From Aquila chrysaetos chrysaetos (Eukaryota > Chordata > Aves > Accipitriformes > Accipitridae): DNA of 64,000 nt. The translations under genes were made by a program, and so were the position numbers. The notes below the pieces were generated by a model. That model was not told where the DNA came from and ran no database searches. It worked only from the letters and a program-made list of their open reading frames with translations. Below, one piece after another: positions 49,222 to 59,700 of the stretch. The stretch lies in contig NC_044006.1 of assembly GCF_900496995.4 (NCBI RefSeq), forward strand, positions 31,929,120 through 31,993,119. The letters run 5' to 3'. Numbering within the stretch: position 1 is the first letter of the stretch; the number at the start of each line of letters is the position of its first letter.

Positions 49222-50067
49222 ATGGTTGCACGAGCACTCATGTCGCTGGTATTTCCTGATACCTCAGTGCTCAGCTGCAACGCCAGTGGAAGTTTTTCTC
49301 CATGGTATCATCAGTACCGAGCTCTGCCGCACCCATACCCGCAGCGGGGCGAAGCCAGGGGGGCCGGAGACGACCGTGTGGAGGAGCGCAGCAGCGTGGG
49401 TGCTCGGAGCATGCCCCGGGGCCAGCCAGAAGCAGGGTGGGTGCCTCCTTGCCACAGCCTTGCTGGTGCTGCCCCAGTCGGCCTCGTCCCCTCCACAGCT
49501 TGCGACCTCACCAGTCACTTTGGCAGCGGTCAAATGATTTATGCACCAACTAATACGTACGATGGGAGTGTACGATGTGCGACACAGACCCTGTCAGTTG
49601 GGCGTTTGGTACCTGTGGTGGAAATGCAGTTAAACACCGCTCTGGAGACAAGCAACAGCCGCTGGGCATTATTTAGAGGCCAGTGTTGCCTTTGTCGGTG
49701 CAGACTCTTCTACCTGCTGCCACGTACGGGCTCTGTGCGACCTGGTCACCTCTATGAGATCCCAGGCTTCCAGCTAAAAACCCATCCAAGTCTGTGGGGA
49801 TTTGTTTTCCTTTGTGGCACAGTAGACACCGATGCAAATCGAAGGCCCTTTATAAATGCAGATCAGCGCTCGTATCTCATATGCCTTGCTAGACATACAG
49901 ATAATCACTTGGGATATGCTAGGAAGAGCAGTATGTACCTAACGGCAAACGCATCGGTCCCCAGCATCGTTGACACAAACCATAAAGCTTCCCACCATCA
50001 CGGGGTGACTCTGTCTGTGTCTAGGAAGCCCGACGTCTTGCATTTGGGTGGCTTCCGCAAAGCTTAG
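49222..50067 (+). other. Unrecognised 281-codon open frame upstream of MTURN
   Basis: ATG at 49222, two codons after an in-frame TGA (49216), and stop TAG at 50065-50067. The 281-aa product has no domain, signal peptide or repeat that I recognise; a Cys-rich patch occurs around residues 152-160. It ends about 485 bp before the MTURN start codon, on the same strand. A single uninterrupted frame this long is unusual outside the CpG islands, but it may be chance or part of a noncoding transcript. Confidence 0.2.
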
Positions 50068-50314
50068 CGCCAGGGGGTACCGATTGGTTTAGCGTAAGAG
50101 GGTATTGCCAGGCGGACTTTCTCTTTCGTAAAAGACGAAATTCTGGATCGGTTCTGGAAAGCAGAGTCTTGCTGACAACGGGTCCCTAGGTGGGCTTCCC
50201 CCCCCCCCCCGGCCCCAAGTTGCCAGAAGGCGTCAAGTCACTTGTCCACAGCAAATTCCCCGCCGGGCGGCGGCCGCCCGAGCCCTGACGCCGCTTTTTC
50301 CCTCCCCGGCGGGG

Positions 50315-50416
50315 CCGGAGCCGGGAGCCGGGAGCCGAGAGCGAGGAGCAGGGGAGAAGGGGAGCCGGGAGCGAGGAGCCGGGAGCGGGGAGCCCGGAGC
50401 CGGGAGCCCGGAGCGG
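50315..50416 (+). repeat. GA/GC-rich minisatellite-like repeat in MTURN 5' flank
   Basis: Many imperfect copies of 'gagccgggagc' and 'gagcgaggagc' in tandem. The units vary from 7 to 14 bp. Probably in or just upstream of the 5' UTR. Confidence 0.75.
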
Positions 50417-50453
50417 GGCGGTGAGGCGCGGGGCGGTGCGCGCGGCTGGGGGG

Positions 50454-50500
50454 GGGGCGGCGCGCGGGGCGGCGCGCGGGGCGGCGCGCGCGGGGCGCGC
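50454..50500 (+). repeat. GC-rich 12-bp tandem repeat
   Basis: About three to four copies of a unit close to GGGGCGGCGCGC. It contains alternating GC runs and lies in the predicted MTURN 5' UTR. Confidence 0.7.
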
Positions 50501-50515
50501 GGGCGGGCGCGGATC

Positions 50516-50516
<1 letters not shown>

Positions 50517-50549
<33 letters not shown>
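50517..50549 (+). repeat. (CGG)11 trinucleotide repeat
   Basis: Eleven uninterrupted CGG triplets, ending two bases before the MTURN start codon. Confidence 0.95.
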
Positions 50550-50551
50550 GG

Positions 50552-50713
50552 ATGGCTTTCGAGGCGCTGGCGGAGGCGGCGGAGCGGTGGTGCGCCCGCA
50601 CGCCCTTCCAGCTCATCGCCGCCGAGGAGACGGAGCGGCGCATGGACTTCTACGCCGAGCCCGGCGTATCCTTCTACGTGCTCTGCCCGGAGGCCGCCTG
50701 CGGCGACAATTTC
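50552..50713 (+). CDS. MTURN: MTURN exon 1 coding part
   Basis: Encodes residues 1-54, MAFEALAEAAERWCARTPFQ through CGDNF, with donor GTGAGT at 50714. The ATG at 50552 aligns with the human start. The frame stays open for 214 codons into the intron because of GC richness. Confidence 0.95.
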
Positions 50714-53700
50714 GTGAGTGCCCCGGGAGGGGACCGGGACCGGGACCGGGACCGGGACCGGGACCGGGGGGGGGCGGTCACGGGCGCGCGTGGGTACCCG
50801 CGCGTGTGCATGAACGGGCGGGCGGCCTCTGCGCCGCTTTGGGACACTCCCCCCTCCGTCGGTGCAGGTCCCCGGTGCTTGGGGGAGCACCCGAGGGGGA
50901 GCGCCGGGGGGGTGAGGGGGGGCGGAGGAGGGGGCCGTGCCGGGAGGGGCGGAGGGATGCCGGGATGGCGGGCGGTGGTGCTGGGGTCCGCGGGTGCGCC
51001 CGGCGTGTGGGCCGGGGGTGGCGGGGACAGGGCGGGGGGATCCTCCCCAGCGCGCACCACAATCTGCAAAATGGAGTCCGCCGCCGGTGGGGGGCGGCCC
51101 CGCGGGCAGGGCTGCGGGCAGGGACATCCCCCCCCCCCCGCCCCCGCCTTCCCTACCACCCCGGCCCGGGGAGGCTGGGGGGGGGGGCGGGAGAGGAGGG
51201 ATGCGAGCGGCCCCCGCTCCTCCCGCGTCCCGCGGGGGCCGCAGCTGCTGCTCCCCACCGCGGCCCCCCTCCGTCCTCCCGAGGTGCCGGGACTCGGCGC
51301 AGGGACGAGCGGACTGGCAGGGCTGTCACGGCAAATGGAGAATGGGCAGGAATAAAATGGAGTCAGGATGACAGGAGGGCCGCGCCACCCCCGCCGCCGC
51401 GCCGGGGCTGGGGGGCCCGGGCAGGTGCCGGCCCGGCGCCGCCGCCGGCTCCCCTCCCCGTCCCTCGCGGAGTTCGGCGGCAAGTTTGTGCAGAAATGGC
51501 ACCGGGAAAAGAACGCCTGGCTTTGGGATTGGGGGGGGGGGGGTGGGTGGTGTCGGCCGTCCGTCCGCCCCCAGCCCTCCTGGTGCTGAGCAGCAGTGCG
51601 AGAAGAGTTAACCGAAAAGCGGCACCTCGCCACGGGGTTTGTAACCTGCAAAAACTCCAGTTAACTGCAATGAAAGGATTTTATTTTATTTTTTAAAAAA
51701 GCTAGCTCCTAGTGCAGACCATTATTGTAGGAATGTTGTAGGTCCTTCCCTTGCCGGAGCAACTTTCATCCGTAGAGCTGTTTGACAATTAAAGGTAAGT
51801 GCAGTATGAACCCCTTTCACAGATGAGTTCGTGGAAACAAAGAGCAGTGAAATGACTTCTTCAGGACCACAAATCCCAGCGAGCAGGACGTTTATTTATT
51901 GTGTTGGGCAGATGGTCATGCTGAATTATGAAAGAAGTTATCTGGAGTTTAGGTATGCATCTGTCCAGGGATACGTGAGACCTTCAGCCGCTGTCCTGGC
52001 CGTGGCAGTGGAGCATCTCTGGGTGTGGATTCTCCTGGTCCACAGTGGGACTAGCCCTGCACACCCATCTCCCAGCACCGAGGAGCCCGACAAACCTCGG
52101 CACTCGTTCCCTTCTAGAGATGCCTGTGCTCGGAAGGGGCCATGCCTACTGGACCCTTAAGCAGGGATACGTACGAGTCCAATGCAGGACTAGGCTAAAG
52201 CTGTGATTGGATGCTAATGATATTGGAAATTGCCAAGAAAGCTCATTATTTTTCTTAGATGTGTATTGTTTCTTTATATGCTGCTCAATAATTGAGCGAA
52301 CTCTTTCAAAACAAGATCTAGTCAACTTCTTTAAAAAAAGCTTAAGCAGTTTCAGGCCCTATTCCCATGCGTCCAACACTGGCCAATTTTTGTGGGTTTG
52401 CAACCACATTTTCCCTTTTCTTTTTGGCAAATATTTTCATTCCAGGGTTGCTGTGGGAAGGACTCCCCGCCCAAAGCCACCAGTAGTAAAACGGAGCAAA
52501 AGGGCCAACTGCTGTCAAATGCAAAACATAAACAGTGGAAAACTGGAGGCAGTGTTTTCTTCTGTCTTTTTTTGGCATAATTACTTGAGGCACTTTTTGT
52601 AGTATTAATACTTTTAAGACAGGCAGATAGGTGTCATTCTTAATTCTTTTCCTGTTGATAGTGTCTCTTTAATGCAATTAAGAACCACTAATAAGCTGAT
52701 TCACCAGCATCGTGTTTTCAGCTCCTAGTGCACTGTGAGGCTTCATTTCTGCTCCCAGCTTGGCTATCTTGTGTTTTGCAGTCATTTTCTTTTTTTTGTG
52801 TTCCAGAAGATACGTTTCCTTTCTACGTGCAATTACAGGCTAAAGTTTATTTTAAGGAGACTTAATACAAGCCAGGGGACTGATTCGCATTTGCACTCCA
52901 GCCTTGTTGCATGGCTTCAGTAACACAATGGAGTGTGAAAGTGAGTAAATATAAACAGAATTCACAGTGGCACACTTTACAGCCTTTTTACACCCTGTGA
53001 CTCTTATAAAGGAGCCTCACATTTAATAAGCATCTGGTGCCTGGTATTCTTGTTCTCTTTCTTTACATCTTCATTTCATAATAATGCAACTTAAAAAGCT
53101 GAAGCTATGTAGGAGGTGCCGGAGAAGTCCATGATAACCCGCTTGTAAGGAGGAAATGATGAGCATGATGAACTTAAAAGGGAGGAGGAGAAAAACATGG
53201 AAAGCTTGCCAAGATGCAAACTGGGGGAGATTAACTCTGAATTTTCTATAAAATCAGAGATTCCAGATCACAACAATCATATCATTTTGATTTCCTGGAA
53301 ACATCTCATTAGGCTAGGTTTTTAGTGTGCCAGGGATGCAGAAGACCCATCTAGATGCCTATTGGCATTTTCAGTACCACCTGGACACTAAAACTCTCTG
53401 AATCAGCATTTTAGATAGCTGAATTGCGTATAATTTAGCTCTTGAGGCTCATGGTGTTCTCAAAAAATTAACTGGACTTGTGTAGCCATAACCAATGAGG
53501 GTGGGGGTTGCGATGCTATTCCTTATAGTCTGTCATTTGTTTTGTCACTGTGTTATTGCTGGTATTCAAATTAACCGATAAAGCAAAGAAAAATATGATG
53601 CCACCTTGATGCAAAATATTCCTAAAATATTTTAGAAAAGAGTCGGCGAGTCTGAATATTTTCTGCAAGTCCAATTACCTCCACAAAGAAAAAGTTTTGC

Positions 53701-56700
53701 TGCCATGCTCAGCAGGTGGGCTGGTTAGAAAAAGGTGGTCCAGCAAGTGACTCTCATCCAGCAACACCGAATCATCTAAAAGCATGAGGGAAAGCAAACC
53801 CCTCCAGATGCAACCCTATGAATTGCCTCAGCTATGTACTGTGTGTAGGTGCTGAACTAAATAATTCAACCATGATCCTAGGTCAGCTGAGGTGGAAATT
53901 AGTGGCTGTCTGCTTTTGTAGTGACACAAAGCAACTGTGAGCAAAACTGGGCAAGCTTGGAAAACACATACTCAGATGATGAGGTTAATATTTTTTTAAT
54001 TGCGCAGCCATGGCCGAGCACTGTGGTCCACTGGTTTGCCAACAGCCCGCTTCTCCGACTGCAAAGAGATCCTCAGGCATCGGGGGGGGTTCCAGGAAAA
54101 ACATCTCCGTATGTGCAGCCTCACTGACTGCTCTAACTTTCTAAGCAGGAGCTGAATCCTCAAATTACATTTGTTTTTATTTTGAGAAGCCAAAATTCCT
54201 TTTGCAGGTTCCTCTGGAGATGCATGAGTCAGTGGTGAGACTCAGTTCCTGCACTGCCTCAGTGCAGCGCTGAACATCCACAGAGACCTGTAGATGCAGC
54301 TGAACTTATAGGTGTTATAAGCCTGGTCTTTATTGCGGCTGAGTTTTCTGGGGGGGGGAAGATGAATTCAAGCCATTTCTGAATGAGATGCGTGCACTAA
54401 TGGCATGTGTGAGTGCATTTGTTGCTACACCCAAAGTTTTAAATCTTCTGCAGATGTGGAAATTGTTGGAAGCCTTACTTGCTTACTGCCTTATGATGCT
54501 ATGCAGAAAAGTCTCTTCAAAGGCTCAATGATCAAGTTACTCGCTTAGGTTTTCCCCTCGTGCTAGATCATCTTATTCTGCGCTACTGCTGACAAATTCA
54601 CACTGGAGTCTGAAATGTGGTGCAGCTTGAAAAGAGACTGCAAAAACATGATAGGACAACATGGGGTTAACTTTCCCTGGGGAACCAACTAGCTATTATT
54701 TATAAAAGGGCAGGGCCTGATTTTCATTTATGTGGAAGCTCCTGTGTATAGCTCTGGTAGTCGAAAGAAGCCACAACTTAAACAAGAATCAGGATGTTAG
54801 CAGTCATAATCGTTTTTTACATATAAACAATTACAACAGGTTTAGCATGAGCCATGAACTGCCAAGCTGCAACATCCAGCTCTTAAGTTTGACACAAAGA
54901 TTGGAAGTTAACTAAACGGTTATTGCTAATGCCAAGTATTAAGAAATCATGGGCCAGACCTCCAAAATCTCAAGGCTGTTCTTAAAATGTGATTTGAAAG
55001 TGTTCATTTGATATTTTAAAGAGGGTTCATTTGAGTTCACTTCATGTACCTTCTGCCTTTTTAGGCCATAGAAATCACAAAGTGCAGGCATTTTTAATAT
55101 TTTTTTTTGTAAATAGAAGCTGGGATTTGGTTGTATATTTATAGGACTACAAGGCCCATGACTCTAAGATGGCATGAAGTATCATGAGACTTGTGGTATG
55201 TGCCTTTGAGAGTTGGCAAGACTGTAAAGAACTTATTTTTATTGCCAGACTGGTTAAGAGATGACTCTGGTTACATGGAAAAAGCAGAACCTACTCAGTA
55301 AGGCAGGGCTCTTTTCATAACAAAACATTTCACTATGTTTATGCTTGTAAAATGCAACAAGCAGCAAAGAAAATGTAGGTCAAGTGAGGCTCATAGCAAG
55401 GCAGTTACAGTTTTCATCTTAAAGATGCAGCTTAGGTGATGTTAAGTAGTGTTTTCTTTCAGTAAGTGTAAAACTGCATCCCTGGCAGGTATTCACCATG
55501 GAACAGGAAGGCGACATGCAAGCCTTATGTTAGGGATTGAAACATCTGTTGTTCTTACTCTTTCCTTGTATGTTAGTTAAGCTTCAGAGAGACCCTCCTC
55601 TTTCCTTTTTTAAGCATAACCTACCGTTTATAGCACAGTAAAAAGCTGCACAGCACTTCAGGGAAAAAAGCTGCTGTGCAAAAACAGAGGTATAAGAGTC
55701 TTAAACCAATTTTGGAGTGTTACACTTCTCTGTGTAGCAGACTATCTTAAGACAGTCCCATGCACAAAGTCTTCAGAAAGAAGGTCTTTAAAAGTATGCG
55801 TTAGCTTGTGCTGCGTGCTGCCCTTGTGTGCAAGAAGCATTGTTGCCCGAGTGCTTCCACCATTGCTCATGAGCTCTGTTTCAAACAACCTTGTTGCAGC
55901 AGAATAAGCATCAATTTTGGGAGAGGCTTCACAGAGCCAGGCTGGGGAACCAGCATCTGCAAAACAAGAGCAAGATGAGAGGAATATCCCAAATGGATTT
56001 AAATGTGCCTGCCTGGGAACAGAAGATTCAGGTCTAGGAGAAGTAAACCTCAAAACAGGGAGGGAGACGTGTAGTGTCAGGATGTTGTGAGTGCCCAAAT
56101 TTCTCTCCTTGGCTCTGTGTCTAAGGTGCAGGTATATTTTGCATCTTTTCTTCTGCATTGTCGAGAGAATTACACATCAAGTTCCACCTCCAGGGTCACA
56201 TCACACTTGAACTAATGCCAGGAAGACAGAGAGATCCTTTAGCTCTTCCTGAGGGCTTCATTGCAGCAGATGATGCAGAAGAAATAAAAACCCAATAGGA
56301 CTTCCAGGTCTGAGCAGGGCTGATGTCAAACGAAAACACCTTTACTCATAAAATGTGCATGTGCAAGGCATGTGTACCCTTCGTTGCTGGTGCAGTCATA
56401 AGGCTGCATTCTCTTCTGGATCGATTTCCCTGCTTTCTGATGCATCATATTAATAAAATCAAGGTTCCTCCTCAGAAGCATGGCTTCTGAAACAGCCTGC
56501 AGTGCCCGTCTGCATTGTAGGTCTGAACAGCAGGAGGCCCAGTGTAGTTTGGCAGATGTTTACAACATGTCACCTTATAAAATCACGTGGAAAGGCCAGC
56601 GTGAATTCCTGTTAATGCCTTTTCTTTCTCGTGTTGCTGTTGGCTTTCAGCACGTGTGGAGCGAAAGTGAGGACTGCTTACCTTTTCTGCAGCTTGCACA

Positions 56701-59700
56701 GGATTACATCTCCTCCTGTGGGAAGAAGACACTCCATGAAATACTGGAAAAAGTCTTCAAATCCTTCAGACCCGTAAGTGCCTCTTTTTACTACTAAACA
56801 TTGACATTTACCGGTGACTTTTAATAGGATAGCACTGGATGGAGCAAGGCAGTTTTTCTTCTGCAGGGACTTACATCTCCAGTCAGCTGCGTGGGCACAG
56901 GGATGTTAGCACATAAGCTACTATCAGGCAATTGGAAATTGTTTCTTGGAAGCCAGCTGCCTTTTTATTTCCATTTCTGTGTTTGAGAGGATGAGATTCC
57001 TGGGCAGGGTGGGAGCCCAACTGGTGCGGCAGCCGGTGGCACCGGCTCCCCAGCTGCACAGCGGCTCTCATCCTGCTGATGCAGCGCTGACTCCGAGGAA
57101 CGGGATGCGAGTCAGCGCTGCTGGACTTTGTGGCAGAGTTATGTCCTGGCACTGGAATTGGGGAGTTTTGCAAGGATCTGAGTAGTGAGAGTAAACCTCT
57201 GGGAAGCTGGAAGTACGGTTTCTCCTGAGAGTAGTTTATTTTATTTTAGGGTTGGGTTTTTTTCCCCCAGGTGGTCCAGATTTTTCTCTTGGGATGGTTG
57301 CCACTTGGTATTTGCAAATGCCAGTTTGGTCACTGAGAAGAGGTTGGAACAGAAGCTGGGTTTTGGCGGGGTGGTGGTGGTAGTGTGTATTTTTCTGGTT
57401 TGCTGCTACTCAGCTTTCTCTGTCCTTGTTTAACACTAAGATTTTGGCCAAAGCCTGGGTTGCATCAGTGAGGTGACCTAGGCCGGCTGTTGTCCTTCAT
57501 TTTTGCCAAATCCTCCCTGTTGCACAGCCTCTCCTTTTGAGAGCCTTGGGCTGGGTAAGGGGCTGGTGCAAAGCAGAGCAGAGGTTTGTTGCCAGAGCCA
57601 CAGTCCTGTGATGTCCATGGGAAAGCTGACCGATGGACATTTTTAAACTCAGCTGAAAATATAGACCTTTTTCCCTCCTCTCTTTTTCTGGCTGACTAAT
57701 CGAGAAGGCTGAAAATGTATCCCAAGTATTTAGAGTGAAAGGGAGGGCCTGGAGTGCCGATATGAAAACACCGGCCTCCCTGTGTTACACCCTTGCATTG
57801 CCTTGCTGCAGACTGCCACAGCTGGTCGACATAAAAGAGCATCATTTTAAAGAATCCTTTGAGAGACTGGAAATAAATAGAACAGATGCACACTTTTCTT
57901 AGAAAGGACTGGAAATCTGATCCATCAGTACAGCTGCTTGTAATCGTGAAAACATACAAAAATATAAATATGTTTCCCAGAACAGTATTCGGCAGTTGGA
58001 TCTTCATAGCTGTTTTCTCCTGCTCAGAAAAGCTGTGTCTTCGAGTTCCATTGGTTAACTAAAGAGGACTTCAAAAAGACTTAATTAAATTGGTACAGAT
58101 CACTTATTTCATTTAAACCACGTTTATTTCAGCATAGCTTAAGTTGCTGAGAAATTGGCTTCAGTCAAACCAAGTTAAGCTACTCTTCGGTATAAAAAGG
58201 TTCAAAGCAAGGGGAGCCATTATGCTCATTTAGTCTGGGCCTTTCATTAATACATCACATTTCACCCCATGATTCCTACCACTGAGCACATAAATTGTGC
58301 TTGAGCTGGAGTGTATCTTTTCCAAAGACATCCAGTCTTGATGTAAAGTCTTCAGGTGACTTAAAGAATACAGCACTACTGGGCACTTTTTCTTCTCATC
58401 ATTAGTTACGCTCCTGTGAAAAACTTTTATTTACAATCTGGATTTTTCTAGTTTTGCCTCCTAACTGTTGAATTTCATTGTGCTTTTGTCTGCTCAAAAC
58501 CAGCATCCTCAATTGTCAGAGACCTCTTGCAGACTGTAGTCAAGTACTTCTTCATTTTCTCTTGGATGTACCACAAAGATTAAGTTTCTCAGATTCTCCT
58601 TTGACCTAGTATTGAGAGATTTGCATCAGTGTAACAAAACTGGGTTTATCATTTGAGGTATGATTGTGTGTAGACAAGTCTAGTAAGGAATGCGTTGACA
58701 TTTTTCCCTCACTGTAATTATTAAAAATAGCACATGCATGGTAGGATAGATTTCTAAAAGTGAAGGGTGTTACCATAGATGTATGGAAACAGTTATTTTG
58801 CACCCTCAGGCCTTTGCAAGAGCAAAACCATTTTTCATCAGTATTGGAAGATAATTTCCTTGGCATTACTTTGTGCTGTCCCCCATCCTTTCTCTGCTGG
58901 ACCTGTCTTGCTAATAAAACCACCTTGCTGTCAGCTTGGAGGTAACAGTGCATTTGCAGGGCATTTCTTCTCCACTATCCCAACCAAGTCTGCTGTCAGA
59001 GACCAGTTTGGCAAATTTCAGTTTGAGAAATGGCAGTTTAGGAAAAATTGCTGCTGAAGGTCAGACTGGCCTCTTCTAAAGTGTCTGATGGTCCTGGCTA
59101 CTCAATCTGAGACACTGAGGAGGGGCCAGGTTTTTAGCATGTGCTTGGTAAGCACCTGAAAGTCTTTTCCATTTCAGTATTTTCAGCTGGACATCCAAGA
59201 TTATTAAACAGTTTTCAGAGTCTTTGTAGGGGTCCTTCAAAGGGAAATGTTTAGGAGGAGACACCAGCGGTGCACCTGCAGCTTTCCATGGCCTCCTGCA
59301 TGGCACGAGCATCTGCCCTCCTGCATGGCGTGAGCACCTGCCCTCCCTTAACCGAGGGCTCCCAGACTGATTTTTGCCTGGTAACGCAGCTCAGCCTGCT
59401 CTGCACATTCATGGTAACAGCCCAGCCGTGTCTCTGCAGGCTTACTGTGGGGCTTGCGGCATGGGAAGGGACTGGCTGCTCACACTGCTGGGCCCCATGT
59501 TTCGGAGGTGGTGAGAGCAGGGATGCCCAGCAGTTGGCATCCCTCTCAGTGAGAGACAGAGATTTCCCTCTGCTTGCCGCTCTTCCCTGGGTGCAGGAGA
59601 CAGTGAGGGTGGTCTGGGGGCTGCTCACCAGCCCCCACTGCTCTCAGGCATCTCTCCCTTATGTTTCATGGGCATAAACACAGTGACAGGGCAGGATATT

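Larger units (their letters stand above)
42433..50200. other. Intergenic region between LTR and MTURN; no gene recognised
   Basis: GC content rises from about 46 kb towards the MTURN CpG island, and long chance-like open frames appear on both strands (47221-47745 minus, 47511-47873 plus, 48146-48541 plus, 49222-50067 plus). None resembles a known family to me. A MIR-like relic is near 48.9 kb. I specifically looked for COLQ collagen-type exons, since COLQ follows EAF1 in human, and saw none. Confidence 0.55.
50220..51600. promoter_or_regulatory. MTURN: CpG-island promoter of MTURN
   Basis: Very GC- and CpG-rich block that covers the 5' leader, exon 1 and the start of intron 1 of MTURN. No TATA box is apparent. 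It contains many G runs of 8 to 12 bases (for example near 50449-50457, 51178-51189 and 51530-51543). The transcription start is inferred to lie roughly between 50250 and 50480. Confidence 0.75.

Noticed and set aside
35711-50551. COLQ exons expected after EAF1 from human gene order
   Set aside because: No collagen Gly-X-Y frame or other COLQ-like block was seen on either strand.
50186-51696. Open frames of 313, 325 and 369 codons around MTURN exon 1
   Set aside because: Low-complexity Pro/Arg/Gly products from the CpG island. Arg-Ser runs come from the hexamer array. Only the short exon 1 frame matches a known protein.
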